DNA from: an uncultured bacterium | Lineage (GTDB): Bacteria; Verrucomicrobiota; Kiritimatiellia; RFP12; UBA1067 | Reading direction: 5' to 3' | Assembly: GCA_902769585.1 (NCBI GenBank) | Contig: CACXPT010000062.1 | Location: forward strand, 1 to 33,332 | DNA length: 33,332 bases | Part shown: piece by piece, positions 8,130 through 15,811 of the stretch | Position numbering within the stretch: the stretch's first letter is position 1 | How the letters are laid out: each line of letters starts with the position of its first letter | Notes under the pieces: generated by a model | Told to the model about the DNA's origin: nothing | The model's input: the letters and a program-made list of their open reading frames with translations, nothing else | The model's database searches: none | Translations under genes and position numbers: made by a program

Positions 8130-8713
8130 AGCTGCTGGCGGACATCTTTCTCTCGTTCTTCAAGATCGGGCTGTTCACGCTAGGGGGCGGGCTCGCGATC
8201 ATCTCGCTCGTGCAGCAGGAGATGGTGGGGCGCGGCTGGCTCACGAACGCGCAGTTCATGGACATCCTCGGCATCGCGCAGATGACGCCGGGGCCGATAG
8301 GGGTCAACACGGCGACGTTCGTGGGATACCGCGTGGCGGAGACGCATGGTCACGCGTTGTGGGCGGCGGTTCTCGTGTCGCTCTTTGCGACGCTGTCGGT
8401 GACGCTGCCGAGCGTGATCGGGGTCCACTTCGGCGGCGGATGGTTCGAGCGGCATCGCGGCAGCCAGTGGGTGAGGCGCGTGTTCGCGGTGCTGCGTCCG
8501 CTGGTGGCCGGGTTCGTGACGGCGGCGGGCGCGACGCTGGCGCTCGAATGCTTCGGCGCTGCGGACGTCTACTCGCTCGGCGACATGACGTTCGGGGTGC
8601 CGTCGTGCATCGTGTTCGCCGTCGCCTTCGCGCTTGTGGTGACGAAGAGGTTCTCCCCGTTGTGGGGACTTGCGCTGGGGGCCGTGGTCGGACTCTGCCG
8701 CGTTGTGGTATAA
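8123..8713 (+). CDS. Chromate transporter, half-size subunit 2 (CHR family)
   Basis: 196 residues, the partner half of the CHR pair. Motifs are FFKIGLFTLGGGLAIISL, QQEMVGRGWL and ILGIAQMTPGPIGVNTATF, followed by hydrophobic helices to the end. The start ATG lies inside the end of the upstream half (7-base overlap), which implies translational coupling and a 1:1 complex in the inner membrane. Its stop codon TAA (8711-8713) overlaps the -10 box of the next gene. Confidence 0.88.
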   Translation: MLKLLADIFLSFFKIGLFTLGGGLAIISLVQQEMVGRGWLTNAQFMDILGIAQMTPGPIGVNTATFVGYRVAETHGHALWAAVLVSLFATLSVTLPSVIGVHFGGGWFERHRGSQWVRRVFAVLRPLVAGFVTAAGATLALECFGAADVYSLGDMTFGVPSCIVFAVAFALVVTKRFSPLWGLALGAVVGLCRVVV

Positions 8714-8714
8714 T
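8706..8714 (+). promoter_or_regulatory. Extended -10 promoter of the TIM-barrel gene, predicted leaderless
   Basis: TGGTATAAT overlaps the stop codon of the upstream chromate-transporter gene and ends 10 bases before the ATG at 8725. Confidence 0.6.
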
Positions 8715-8724
8715 GGCTGCGCAC

Positions 8725-9663
8725 ATGCGATTCGCACTATCCACAAACTGGAACAACGTCCGCCTCGACGACGGTGCCGCCATCGCCGACGAGGCGCTGG
8801 CGCTCGGGTTCGACGCGCTCGAGCTGGGCTTCCGCACGCAGCCGGAGCAGATAGCGGGGTTCAGGAACCGGCTCGATCGGATGCCTGTCGATTCCATACA
8901 CGCCTACTGCCCCGTGCCGCTGGGCGCGCCTAGCGGGCATCCGGAGCTTCACAGGCTCGCCTCGCGCAGCGATGACGAGCGGGCGCTCGCGCGCATCCTC
9001 CTGAAGAAGACGCTCGCCTGCGCGGAGGAGCTCGGCGCGAAGACGGTGGTGACGCACGCGGGCTACGTGGACCTCGACGGATGGTTCGTCAACCTGGACA
9101 GCGAGGTCCTCCGCAAGCTCCTCGTGCTGAAGGACGGCAAGGAGAACCCAGACCGTCCGGTCTACAAGAAGTACCTGGCGAAAGCGCTGGCGCGTCGGCG
9201 GAAGCGCGGGAAGGCGCTGCTGGACATATTCAGGAAGGAGCTCGACATCCTCCTGCCTGACTTCCAGAAGGCTGGGGTAACGCTAGCGTTGGAGAACCTG
9301 CCGCGGCTTGAGGGATTCCCGAACGCCGAGGAGGCGGAAACGCTGCTGAAGGACTACAAGGACGCGCCGGTGAAGCTCTGGTTCGACACGGGCCATGCAA
9401 GGGTGCGCGAGTGCCATCGCTGGTCAGGTGCCGCGACGGAAATTGCTACACGCGTGGCTGGGCACGTGTGCGGAATGCACCTGAACGACGTGAAGGACTT
9501 CCACGACGACCACCGCCAGCCCGGATGGGGCAATGTGGACTTCGCCGCGCTCGCTCCGCTCGCGAAGCGGGACATCCTGAGAGTGTTCGAGCCGCACGAG
9601 CCGGTGACGGCGGACGAGCTGAAGGCGAGCCTTGCAGCGATCAGGAAGCTATGGTCGGCTTGA
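8725..9663 (+). CDS. Xylose-isomerase-like TIM-barrel protein (sugar phosphate isomerase/epimerase family)
   Basis: 312 residues. The fold is the AP-endonuclease-2/xylose-isomerase-like barrel, shown by ALGFDALELGFR near the start, VDSIHAYCPVP, KTVVTHAGYVD, TLALENLPR, KLWFDTGHAR, CGMHLNDVKD and LRVFEPHEP. The conserved Glu, Asp, His and Glu of these last motifs are in the places where this family binds a divalent metal. Members isomerise or epimerise sugars or act on other polyols; the specific reaction cannot be read. An in-frame ATG at 8713 is an alternative start, but it lies within the -10 box. The 3' end overlaps the opposite-strand GHMP kinase by 23 bases. Confidence 0.8.
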   Translation: MRFALSTNWNNVRLDDGAAIADEALALGFDALELGFRTQPEQIAGFRNRLDRMPVDSIHAYCPVPLGAPSGHPELHRLASRSDDERALARILLKKTLACAEELGAKTVVTHAGYVDLDGWFVNLDSEVLRKLLVLKDGKENPDRPVYKKYLAKALARRRKRGKALLDIFRKELDILLPDFQKAGVTLALENLPRLEGFPNAEEAETLLKDYKDAPVKLWFDTGHARVRECHRWSGAATEIATRVAGHVCGMHLNDVKDFHDDHRQPGWGNVDFAALAPLAKRDILRVFEPHEPVTADELKASLAAIRKLWSA

Positions 9664-10639
9664 GGGTCTGGCAGCCGATGTCGGCAAGAGCCTTCGAGAG
9701 GCGAGCGAACTGGGCATCGTCCTCGTAGGTGCCGACGATGGCGCCGCCGGAGCCGGCGAACTTGGCGGAGGCGCCGGCGGAGCGCGCCGTCATTACCATG
9801 TTGCGGTTGGCGGGGGCGACGTTGAAGATGCGGTCGCGCAGGTCGAAGTTCGCGTTGATCAGCGCGGGCAGTTCGTCGCGGCGGCCGGCCAGAAGGGCGT
9901 CGCGCCCGCGCTGGGCGATGTCGGCGAACTCGCTCATGGCGGCGAGGATGTCCGGTTTCTTCTCTTCGAAGAGGACACGGAGCTTCTTGTGGTACTTGCC
10001 GGACACTTCAGCACGTTGTGGATCGTATGCGATGTAGAGGTTGGGCAGTAGGGAAGGGTCGAGGCGCTCGTAGCGGCCGTGGCCGACAGATTCCACCAGC
10101 GACTTGTCGAAGTCCATGAAGACGCAACCGCCGTACATCTGGATGACGCGGTCCTGGAGTCCGCACTGGATGCCGAGCTCGTCGCGCTCGGCCTCCAGGC
10201 ACAGCGTGGGGGCGTACTCGAGCGGGACATCCACGCCGTAGAACAGCTGGAGGGCCTTGAGCATGGCGGTGCAGATGGCGGAGGAGCCGGAGAGTCCGAC
10301 GAGGCGGGGGATGTTGGAGGTGTAGCGGACCGTGAAGTTCTTCCTGGGGAGGTCGAGTCCGTGGTCGCGGCAATAGAGGAAGAACAGCTTCGAGACGGCC
10401 TTCATGAGGCGGATGCCGCCATAGTAGCCGAAGAGCTGGATCTCCTGGAGGAGTTCTTCTGGGGAGTCGAAGGTGGCGTCGTCCACCTCGCTCGGCACGA
10501 AGCCGAGTTCGGGGGTCTCGTACAAGGTCAGCTCGGCGGAGAAGTTCGAGAACGCGAACGATACGGTCTTGCCGAAATAGCCGTCGGACGGGTTGCCCAG
10601 CAGCCCGGCACGCGCGAACGATGTAGTCTTGATCAGCAT
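9641..10639 (-). CDS. GHMP-family sugar kinase, glucuronokinase-like
   Basis: 332 residues. The N-terminal GHMP motif is ARAGLLGNPSDGYFGK, the glycine-rich phosphate-binding motif is PRLVGLSGSSAICTA (residues 111-125), and the C-terminal motif is AKFAGSGGAIVG. The spacing and the PRxVGLxGSSA form resemble plant-type glucuronokinases and related sugar-1-kinases more than galactokinase or mevalonate kinase. It probably phosphorylates a sugar or uronic acid at C-1 in the cytoplasm. AGAGGA precedes the ATG by about 6 bases. Its promoter region is shared with the divergent V-ATPase operon. Confidence 0.8.
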   Translation of the reverse strand: MLIKTTSFARAGLLGNPSDGYFGKTVSFAFSNFSAELTLYETPELGFVPSEVDDATFDSPEELLQEIQLFGYYGGIRLMKAVSKLFFLYCRDHGLDLPRKNFTVRYTSNIPRLVGLSGSSAICTAMLKALQLFYGVDVPLEYAPTLCLEAERDELGIQCGLQDRVIQMYGGCVFMDFDKSLVESVGHGRYERLDPSLLPNLYIAYDPQRAEVSGKYHKKLRVLFEEKKPDILAAMSEFADIAQRGRDALLAGRRDELPALINANFDLRDRIFNVAPANRNMVMTARSAGASAKFAGSGGAIVGTYEDDAQFARLSKALADIGCQTLKPTIAS

Positions 10640-10663
10640 GGTTGTCCTCTTGGGTTGCGCGAT

Positions 10664-10672
10664 ATTGTACCA
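10664..10672 (-). promoter_or_regulatory. Extended -10 promoter of the GHMP kinase gene
   Basis: On the minus strand this reads TGGTACAAT, with 24 bases between the box and the ATG at 10639. The leader holds an AGAGGA ribosome site, so this gene is not leaderless. Its -35 would overlap that of the divergent atpE promoter. Confidence 0.55.
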
Positions 10673-10684
10673 TATCTGCGGCAC

Positions 10685-10714
10685 TTGACCATCCCCCATG
10701 CGATAGGGTATAAT
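10685..10714 (+). promoter_or_regulatory. Sigma-70-type promoter of the V-ATPase E-DUF2764-A operon
   Basis: TTGACC (10685-10690) and TATAAT (10709-10714) are 18 bases apart. A TGGAGG ribosome site (10726-10731) precedes the ATG at 10736. Confidence 0.75.
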
Positions 10715-10735
10715 TACCAGACTTTTGGAGGCATT

Positions 10736-11314
10736 ATGGCAGAAGAACTGCAACAGCTCTTGGAAAAGATTCAGCGCGATGGCGTGGACAAGGCCAACGC
10801 GGAGGCAAAGGCCATCGTGGACAAGGCCAATGCGGACGCGAAGGCGATCGTGGAGAAGGCCCAGGCCGACGCGAAGGCGATTGTGGATAAGGCCCAGGCC
10901 GAAGCCGATGCGTTTGCCGAGCGTGCAAAGACTACAGTCGGCAATGCGGCGCGCGACACGGTGATCGAGGTGAAGAACGGCGTCGAGAAGCTCTTTGCCG
11001 ACCTTCTCGCGAAGGATGTGAGGTCCGCGCTGTCCGCCAGTGCAGTCAACCTTGCCGGCGAGGCGATCAAGGCGCTTGCGACAGGCTCGGCCGACGTGCA
11101 GGTGGCCGCCAACGCGCAGCTGGCCGATGCGTTGCGTGCCCAGCTCGCCGCCGATGCCGCTGGCGGCGTGAAGGTGGTGACTGACGAATCGGTGGGGGCT
11201 GGCTTTTCGGTGCGCCTCGACGGCGGCCGCGTGGAGCACGACTTCTCCGAGAAGGCCATCGCCGCCGCGCTTGCGAAGCGCTTGCGTCCGGATCTCGCGA
11301 AGATAGTTGGGTAG
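10736..11314 (+). CDS. atpE: V/A-type ATP synthase subunit E
   Basis: 192 residues. Subunit E forms the peripheral stalk that ties the catalytic head to the membrane sector. The N-terminal half is a long Ala/Lys/Glu/Asp helix built on an 11-residue repeat (VDKANADAKAI, VEKAQADAKAI and so on, four copies at residues 17-60), as expected for a right-handed coiled coil. The C-terminal half is a mixed globular domain with GGVKVVTDESVGAGFSVRLDGG, the part that contacts subunit B. It is followed by DUF2764 and subunit A, the usual order in Bacteroidetes and Chlamydia-type V-ATPase operons. Confidence 0.85.
   Translation: MAEELQQLLEKIQRDGVDKANAEAKAIVDKANADAKAIVEKAQADAKAIVDKAQAEADAFAERAKTTVGNAARDTVIEVKNGVEKLFADLLAKDVRSALSASAVNLAGEAIKALATGSADVQVAANAQLADALRAQLAADAAGGVKVVTDESVGAGFSVRLDGGRVEHDFSEKAIAAALAKRLRPDLAKIVG
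10784..10915 (+). repeat. Four 33-bp tandem repeats in atpE
   Basis: Units start at 10784, 10817, 10850 and 10883. Each begins GTGGA and encodes one 11-residue step of the stalk helix. Confidence 0.85.
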
Positions 11315-11349
11315 TTGGTAGATGGTAGTGAAAGGTTGATGGCAGATGG
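11308..11349 (+). repeat. Six 7-bp degenerate repeats spanning the atpE stop and the DUF2764 start
   Basis: The units are TGGGTAG, TTGGTAG, ATGGTAG, TGAAAGG, TTGATGG and CAGATGG. The first supplies the TAG stop of atpE and the last the ATG of the next gene. Confidence 0.7.
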
Positions 11350-11888
11350 CTGCTGATTATCTTGTTGCGTCTTTGCAGCCGTTGACGCTCGACGGCCCGT
11401 CGCCGTATACGGCCGAACGGTTCATCGAGCTTTGCCGCAGCCAGCTTTCGGCGGTGGATGCCGAGGCTGTGGTTGCCGTGATGGGCGAATCAGCCTCTGA
11501 CCATCCGCTGGCGGCAAGATGGCGCGACCTCGACACCCAGATACGCAACGCCGTGGCGGCGGAGCGCGGTCGCCTGCACGGGCAGGATGCGGCACGATGG
11601 CGTCGGCCTGCGGAGGGTTGTTCCCTGTACTGGGCGAACCGCGCCGTCGCCGCATTCCAGGAGAAGAATGTGGCTCGCCGCGAACGTCTGCTGGACCAGG
11701 TGCGTTGGGATGCCGCCGGCGACCTCACGCCGCCATCATCGCCGCTCTCGGTGGCGGCAGTATTCACATACGCGATTCGCCTGTCCATTGTCCTGCGCGG
11801 CTCTGCGCGTGACGTGGCGGCGGGCAACGACGTGTTCAACCGGCTAACTGCCGCCTCGAAAATCGACTTGAAGGAAAGCAACACATGA
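11346..11888 (+). CDS. DUF2764 family V-ATPase-associated protein
   Basis: 180 residues. The N-terminus MAADYLVASLQPLTLDGP and internal LYWANRAVAAFQEKNVARRE, with an aromatic, Trp- and Arg-rich middle, fit DUF2764. This family lies between subunits E and A in many bacterial V-type ATPase operons and has been viewed as a candidate subunit C-like part. No membrane segment or signal peptide is seen. The gene overlaps atpA in an ATGA arrangement, so the two are translationally coupled. Family assignment rests on position and these motifs. Confidence 0.75.
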   Translation: MAADYLVASLQPLTLDGPSPYTAERFIELCRSQLSAVDAEAVVAVMGESASDHPLAARWRDLDTQIRNAVAAERGRLHGQDAARWRRPAEGCSLYWANRAVAAFQEKNVARRERLLDQVRWDAAGDLTPPSSPLSVAAVFTYAIRLSIVLRGSARDVAAGNDVFNRLTAASKIDLKESNT

Positions 11889-13687
11889 CTACGACCGGAA
11901 AAATCGTCGGCGTCAACGGCAACATGATCACCGTCGCGTTCGACGGCGCTGTCGCCCAGAACGAAGTCGGCTACGCCGTCCTTGGAGACAAGCGGCTCAT
12001 GGCGGAGATCGTCCGCGTGCGCGGCCGACGCTGCGACATGCAGGTGTTCGAGTCCACCACCGACCTTGCGGTGGACGACACGGTGGAGTTCACCGGCAAC
12101 CTGCTTGCAGCCGAACTTGGTCCCGGCATGCTGACGCAGGTGTACGACGGCCTGCAGAACCCTCTTGCCGAGCTGGCGAAGGAGGCTGGGAAGCAATCCA
12201 AGGAGGCGGCTTTCTTCCTTCAGCGCGGGATGTATCTTCCTGGCCTGCCGCGCGACAGGAAGTGGGACTGGCACCCTACGGCCAAGCCCGGCGACCGAGT
12301 TACCGCCGGCGAGCCGCTCGGCTGGGTGACGGAGGGCATCTTCGACGGCAAGACGATGCCCGCCCACAAGATCATGGTTCCGTTCGCATTGTCTGGAGCC
12401 TACACGGTGAAGTCGCTCGCCCCCGCGGGCGACTACACGGTGACTGACACCATCGCAACGCTCCTTCCCGTTGATTCGACCTCTCAACCCCTCAACGCCT
12501 CAACATCTCAACAAGAGATTCCCGTGCAGATGATGCAGCGCTGGCCAGTGAAGGTGCCGATCAAGTGCTTCGTAGAGCGCCTCGCGCCGGAAGAGACGCT
12601 TGAGACGACGGTTCGCACGATCGACACTTTCTTCCCCGTGGCCATCGGCGGCACGTACTGCATTCCTGGTCCGTTCGGCGCCGGCAAGACGGTGCTGCAG
12701 CAGACGACCGCGCGATATGCGAAGATCGATGTGGTGATATCCGCCGCATGCGGAGAGCGCGCAGGCGAAGTGGTGGAGATGCTGAAGGAATTTCCGGAGC
12801 TCGACGACCCGCGCACAGGCAAGAAGCTGATGGACCGCACGATCATCATCTGCAACACGTCCTCAATGCCGGTCGCTTCTCGCGAGGCGTCCGTGTACAC
12901 GGCCGTGACGCTCGCGGAGTACTTCCGCCAGATGGGCCTCAACGTGCTGGTGCTCGCGGATTCCACGTCCCGCTGGGCGCAGGCCATGCGCGAGCTTTCT
13001 GGGCGTCTGGAGGAGATTCCCGGCGAGGAGGCGTTCCCCGCCTATCTCGAATCGCGCATTGCCGCGTTCTACGAGCGGGCGGGCCGCGTGAAGCTGAAGG
13101 ACGGCACCTTCGGTTCTGTGACGATCGGCGGCACCGTGTCGCCCGCCGGCGGCAACTTCGACGAGCCGGTGACGCAGGCCACGCTGAAGGTTGTGGGCGG
13201 ATTCCACGGCCTTTCGCGCGCCCGCTCGGACGCGCGCCGCTACCCCGCCATCGACCCCCTCGATTCCTGGAGCCACTACAACAGCGTCATCGAGCAAGAC
13301 CGTGTCGAGCGTGCTCGCGCCATCCTGCGCAAGGGCAACGAGGTCGGCCAGATGATGAAGGTCGTCGGCGAGGAAGGCACGTCCATGGCAGACTTCACGA
13401 CTTATCTGAAGGCAGAGTTCCTGGATGCCGTATATCTCCAGCAGAACGCTTTCTCCGAGTCGGACGCGTCCACACCGGTCGAGCGCCAGAAGATCATGTT
13501 CGCGATGGTGGAGAAAGTGCTGCTCGCAAGCTTCTCGTTCGAGGAGAAGGACGCGCTTCGGACCTTTTTCATGAGCCTGCAGCAGGCGTTCATCGACTGG
13601 AACGACAAGCCTATGGGGTCGGCCGAGTTCGACAGCCAGAAGAAGGTGCTTGACGACAAGATCGATTCCGCCGCCGCGAAGGGTTGA
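11885..13687 (+). CDS. atpA: V/A-type ATP synthase catalytic subunit A
   Basis: 600 residues, the usual length. Subunit A binds and hydrolyses or makes ATP in the A3B3 head. The sequence shows the N-terminal barrel (GKIVGVNGNMITV), the bulge domain (GMYLPGLPRDRKWDWHP), Walker A GPFGAGKT (residues 262-269), CGERAGEVVEML, NTSSMPVASREAS, LADSTSRWAQAMRELSGR and the C-terminal YLQQNAFSESD. A short stretch at residues about 199-210 (STSQPLNAS) is encoded by an 8-bp tandem repeat and is extra relative to the family. Subunits B, D, I and K do not follow; the next gene is unrelated, so the rest of the ATPase must lie elsewhere. It may pump sodium or protons. Confidence 0.97.
   Translation: MTTTGKIVGVNGNMITVAFDGAVAQNEVGYAVLGDKRLMAEIVRVRGRRCDMQVFESTTDLAVDDTVEFTGNLLAAELGPGMLTQVYDGLQNPLAELAKEAGKQSKEAAFFLQRGMYLPGLPRDRKWDWHPTAKPGDRVTAGEPLGWVTEGIFDGKTMPAHKIMVPFALSGAYTVKSLAPAGDYTVTDTIATLLPVDSTSQPLNASTSQQEIPVQMMQRWPVKVPIKCFVERLAPEETLETTVRTIDTFFPVAIGGTYCIPGPFGAGKTVLQQTTARYAKIDVVISAACGERAGEVVEMLKEFPELDDPRTGKKLMDRTIIICNTSSMPVASREASVYTAVTLAEYFRQMGLNVLVLADSTSRWAQAMRELSGRLEEIPGEEAFPAYLESRIAAFYERAGRVKLKDGTFGSVTIGGTVSPAGGNFDEPVTQATLKVVGGFHGLSRARSDARRYPAIDPLDSWSHYNSVIEQDRVERARAILRKGNEVGQMMKVVGEEGTSMADFTTYLKAEFLDAVYLQQNAFSESDASTPVERQKIMFAMVEKVLLASFSFEEKDALRTFFMSLQQAFIDWNDKPMGSAEFDSQKKVLDDKIDSAAAKG
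12481..12512 (+). repeat. Four 8-bp tandem repeats inside atpA
   Basis: The units are CTCTCAAC, CCCTCAAC, GCCTCAAC and ATCTCAAC. They are in frame and encode a Ser/Thr/Gln/Asn-rich loop between the bulge and nucleotide-binding domains. Confidence 0.85.
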
Positions 13688-13709
13688 GGGGATTGAGAGA
13701 GATGGGCAG

Positions 13710-14399
13710 ATGACGACGAAGAACACGATTGCCGTCGGGGCGGCTGCCATTGTTGTTGCGGCGATGATAGGTGGGTTGGTTGCCTTGTCGTCAAGGGAAC
13801 CGCCCGTCTTGGAGGATGGTTCAGAGACAGGAATGGCAGGGGTGCAACCGCCTGCGACCAGGAGCAATGAGAAGCCGAGTGCCGAGCAGCCAATGGCATC
13901 GAATGACAGCCGTTTTCCTGAGGCTTCGGACAAGAAAGAGACGAATCCAGGCGGCGGAGAGTCTCCCGGGCCGACGCAAGAAAGGCCCGAAGAGGAGGAT
14001 AAGGAGTCTGACGAGGAGCAGCGTGTCGAGAAGTTCGACTCCGCGGTGGACAAGTGGATGGAGTCTGGCAAGGGCAAGGTCGTGACAATGGCTGACGTCG
14101 ATGCGTTCCGCGAATTGTTCCGCAAGGTGCCCAAGGCGCGCAAGGAGGAATGCGTCCATCGCGCGCTCAACCTGATTCCTGACGACAACGTCATGCTTCT
14201 GGCCGGCATCCTCTTCGACAAGGAGCAGGACAAGGAGATCCTCAATCTCGTGTACAACGACATCCTCAACCGCGACGAGGATGTGAAGAAGCCTATCTTG
14301 AAGGAAGTTTTCAAGGACAGGGAGCATCCCAACTGGGCCGATACCGCTTGGATACTGGAAGTTACCGGAGAGCTACCTGCTAATGAGCAGGACAAGTAG
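13710..14399 (+). CDS. Membrane-anchored protein of unknown function with acidic linker
   Basis: 229 residues. One N-terminal membrane helix (TIAVGAAAIVVAAMIGGLVAL, here trimmed at the ends) is followed by a Pro/Glu/Ser-rich acidic linker (residues about 30-110) with EEEDKESDEEQRVEK, and then a compact helical domain (VDKWMESG, VTMADVDAFRELFRKVP, DDNVMLLAGILFDKEQD). I recognise no family. It follows atpA by 22 bases, but it has no feature of an ATPase subunit and may simply be co-transcribed. The ATG at 13710 is chosen because the hydrophobic helix follows it directly. Confidence 0.65.
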   Translation: MTTKNTIAVGAAAIVVAAMIGGLVALSSREPPVLEDGSETGMAGVQPPATRSNEKPSAEQPMASNDSRFPEASDKKETNPGGGESPGPTQERPEEEDKESDEEQRVEKFDSAVDKWMESGKGKVVTMADVDAFRELFRKVPKARKEECVHRALNLIPDDNVMLLAGILFDKEQDKEILNLVYNDILNRDEDVKKPILKEVFKDREHPNWADTAWILEVTGELPANEQDK

Positions 14400-14413
14400 G
14401 GAGATGCTACTTG
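14393..14413. terminator. Hairpin between two convergent stop codons
   Basis: A perfect 7-bp stem (CAAGTAG / CTACTTG) with a 7-base loop contains the stop codon of the 13710-14399 gene and, on the other strand, that of rsgA. No T-tract follows, so a bidirectional terminator role is only possible. Confidence 0.35.
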
Positions 14414-15429
14414 CGGTACCGGTGAGACGATTCGGTATGGTTTGTTTCTTCACGCGCCGATTCCGCCTTGAGTCGGCAATAGGCTAGCCAGCGTTCAGTG
14501 GAAAGCTCGCCAGAGGCGAGGGCCGCTTTCACGGCGCAATCTGGTTCTGTGTCGTGGCGGCAGTCCGAGAACCTGCATCCGGCGACGAGCTTCTCTATGT
14601 CGGCGAAGGAATCTGCAATGCCCGTGTCCGCTTCCCACATGCCGATCTCGCGCATGCCTGGCGTGTCGATCACGAGCGCTCCGGACGGCAGGCGGATCAG
14701 TTCGCGTTCGGTGGTCGTGTGGCGGCCCTTGGAGTCCCAGTCGCGGACTTCTAGCGTAGGCATCATCTCTTCCCCGGCGAGGGCGTTCACGAGGGACGAC
14801 TTGCCGACGCCTGAGGAGCCGATGAAGGCGAGAGTGTGGCGGGGAATGACGTACGGAGCGAGCTGGTCGAGGCCGTCGCCGGTCCTTGATGAGATGGCGA
14901 AGACAGGAATGTCGCCAGCGCATGCGGTGGCGTCCGCGAGGAACGGCGCGGCACCGCCGGAACCCGTTCCGAGCAGATCGCTCTTGGTGAGGAGCACCAC
15001 CACGCCTGCGCCGGTGGCGCGGCCGAGCGAAAGGAAGCGTTCCAGGCGTCGGACGCTGAAGTTCTGGTTTAGCGACATCAGGAAGAAGAGCGTGTCGAAG
15101 TTCACGGCGATGGTCTGCGCGCGTCGTCCGGATGTGCCGGCCGCTGCGCGCTCGAACTTGGAAGTGCGCGGAAGGGTGGCGAGAATGCGGCTTTCGCCGT
15201 GGGGGTTCCAGTATAGGGCCACGAAGTCGCCGGTGGTTGGGATCTCCTGGCATGGCGCGTTGTCCTCGACGCGCCGTTTCAAATATGCGGACGCCTTCTT
15301 GCGGGCGATGCCTTCGCCCTTGTCGCAGACGATGCGGTAGTAGTCGCCCCACGTGCCGAGCACGCGGGCGGGCAGGGCGCCCTTGTCGAGAACGGCAGGG
15401 CCGTCGTATCCCCAGTCGCGTATGCTCAT
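14407..15429 (-). CDS. rsgA: Small ribosomal subunit biogenesis GTPase RsgA
   Basis: 340 residues. RsgA is a circularly permuted GTPase that helps mature the 30S subunit and checks the decoding centre. An OB-fold occupies residues about 20-95. The GTPase motifs come in permuted order: TKSD (148-151, G4), GSSGVGKSS (204-212, G1), then DTPGMRE (255-261, G3). The C-terminal zinc site is CRFSDCRHDTEPDCAV with Cys285, Cys290, His292 and Cys298. The start ATG overlaps the stop of the upstream Minf_1886-family gene (ATGA), so the two form an operon read from the promoter at about 15808. Confidence 0.95.
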   Translation of the reverse strand: MSIRDWGYDGPAVLDKGALPARVLGTWGDYYRIVCDKGEGIARKKASAYLKRRVEDNAPCQEIPTTGDFVALYWNPHGESRILATLPRTSKFERAAAGTSGRRAQTIAVNFDTLFFLMSLNQNFSVRRLERFLSLGRATGAGVVVLLTKSDLLGTGSGGAAPFLADATACAGDIPVFAISSRTGDGLDQLAPYVIPRHTLAFIGSSGVGKSSLVNALAGEEMMPTLEVRDWDSKGRHTTTERELIRLPSGALVIDTPGMREIGMWEADTGIADSFADIEKLVAGCRFSDCRHDTEPDCAVKAALASGELSTERWLAYCRLKAESAREETNHTESSHRYRK

Positions 15430-15794
15430 GGCTTGTACGGGCCGAGAAATTCTTCCTTGAAGTCGAAGCCGCCGATGAAGTCGGCGGGCGAGTCGCTGTC
15501 CGTCTTGCCGATACGCTTCGTGTCGTACAGGTTGAACACGATCGTGCCGACGTCCTCGCACGAGCGGATGCCCCAGTCGGTGAGCACGGTGTAGGCCAGC
15601 GGGCCATAGGCGTCGAGGGCGAGATCGCGAAAATAGCCGAGGAGCTCCTGTCCGGTGACGTGTCCCTTTGCGTCCGCTGAGGCCTCCGCAATCACCTGGA
15701 GGACAAAATCATAGGCGCGCGAATCGAAACGGTCGTCCTTCGCGAGGATGTCGGAGAAGTCGTCGGTCTCGTATCTGATCTTCGGTATTTCCAT
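15426..15794 (-). CDS. Minf_1886 family protein
   Basis: 122 residues. Conserved features of this small PVC-superphylum family are visible: FDSRAYDFVLQVI, GHVTGQELLGYFRDLALDAYGPLAYTVL (here shown joined only as short motifs GHVTGQELL and GPLAYTVLTDWGI), CEDVGTIVFNL and the C-terminal GGFDFKEEFLG. The biochemical role is unknown. It is translationally coupled to rsgA, which hints at a ribosome-related or housekeeping job. The start at 15794 is chosen because an extended -10 box ends 8 bases upstream; a longer frame to 15854 would run through the promoter. Confidence 0.8.
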   Translation of the reverse strand: MEIPKIRYETDDFSDILAKDDRFDSRAYDFVLQVIAEASADAKGHVTGQELLGYFRDLALDAYGPLAYTVLTDWGIRSCEDVGTIVFNLYDTKRIGKTDSDSPADFIGGFDFKEEFLGPYKP

Positions 15795-15802
15795 GGGCGA
15801 GA

Positions 15803-15811
15803 AGTATAGCA
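15803..15811 (-). promoter_or_regulatory. Extended -10 promoter of the Minf_1886-rsgA operon, predicted leaderless
   Basis: On the minus strand this reads TGCTATACT and ends 8 bases before the ATG at 15794. Confidence 0.6.
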
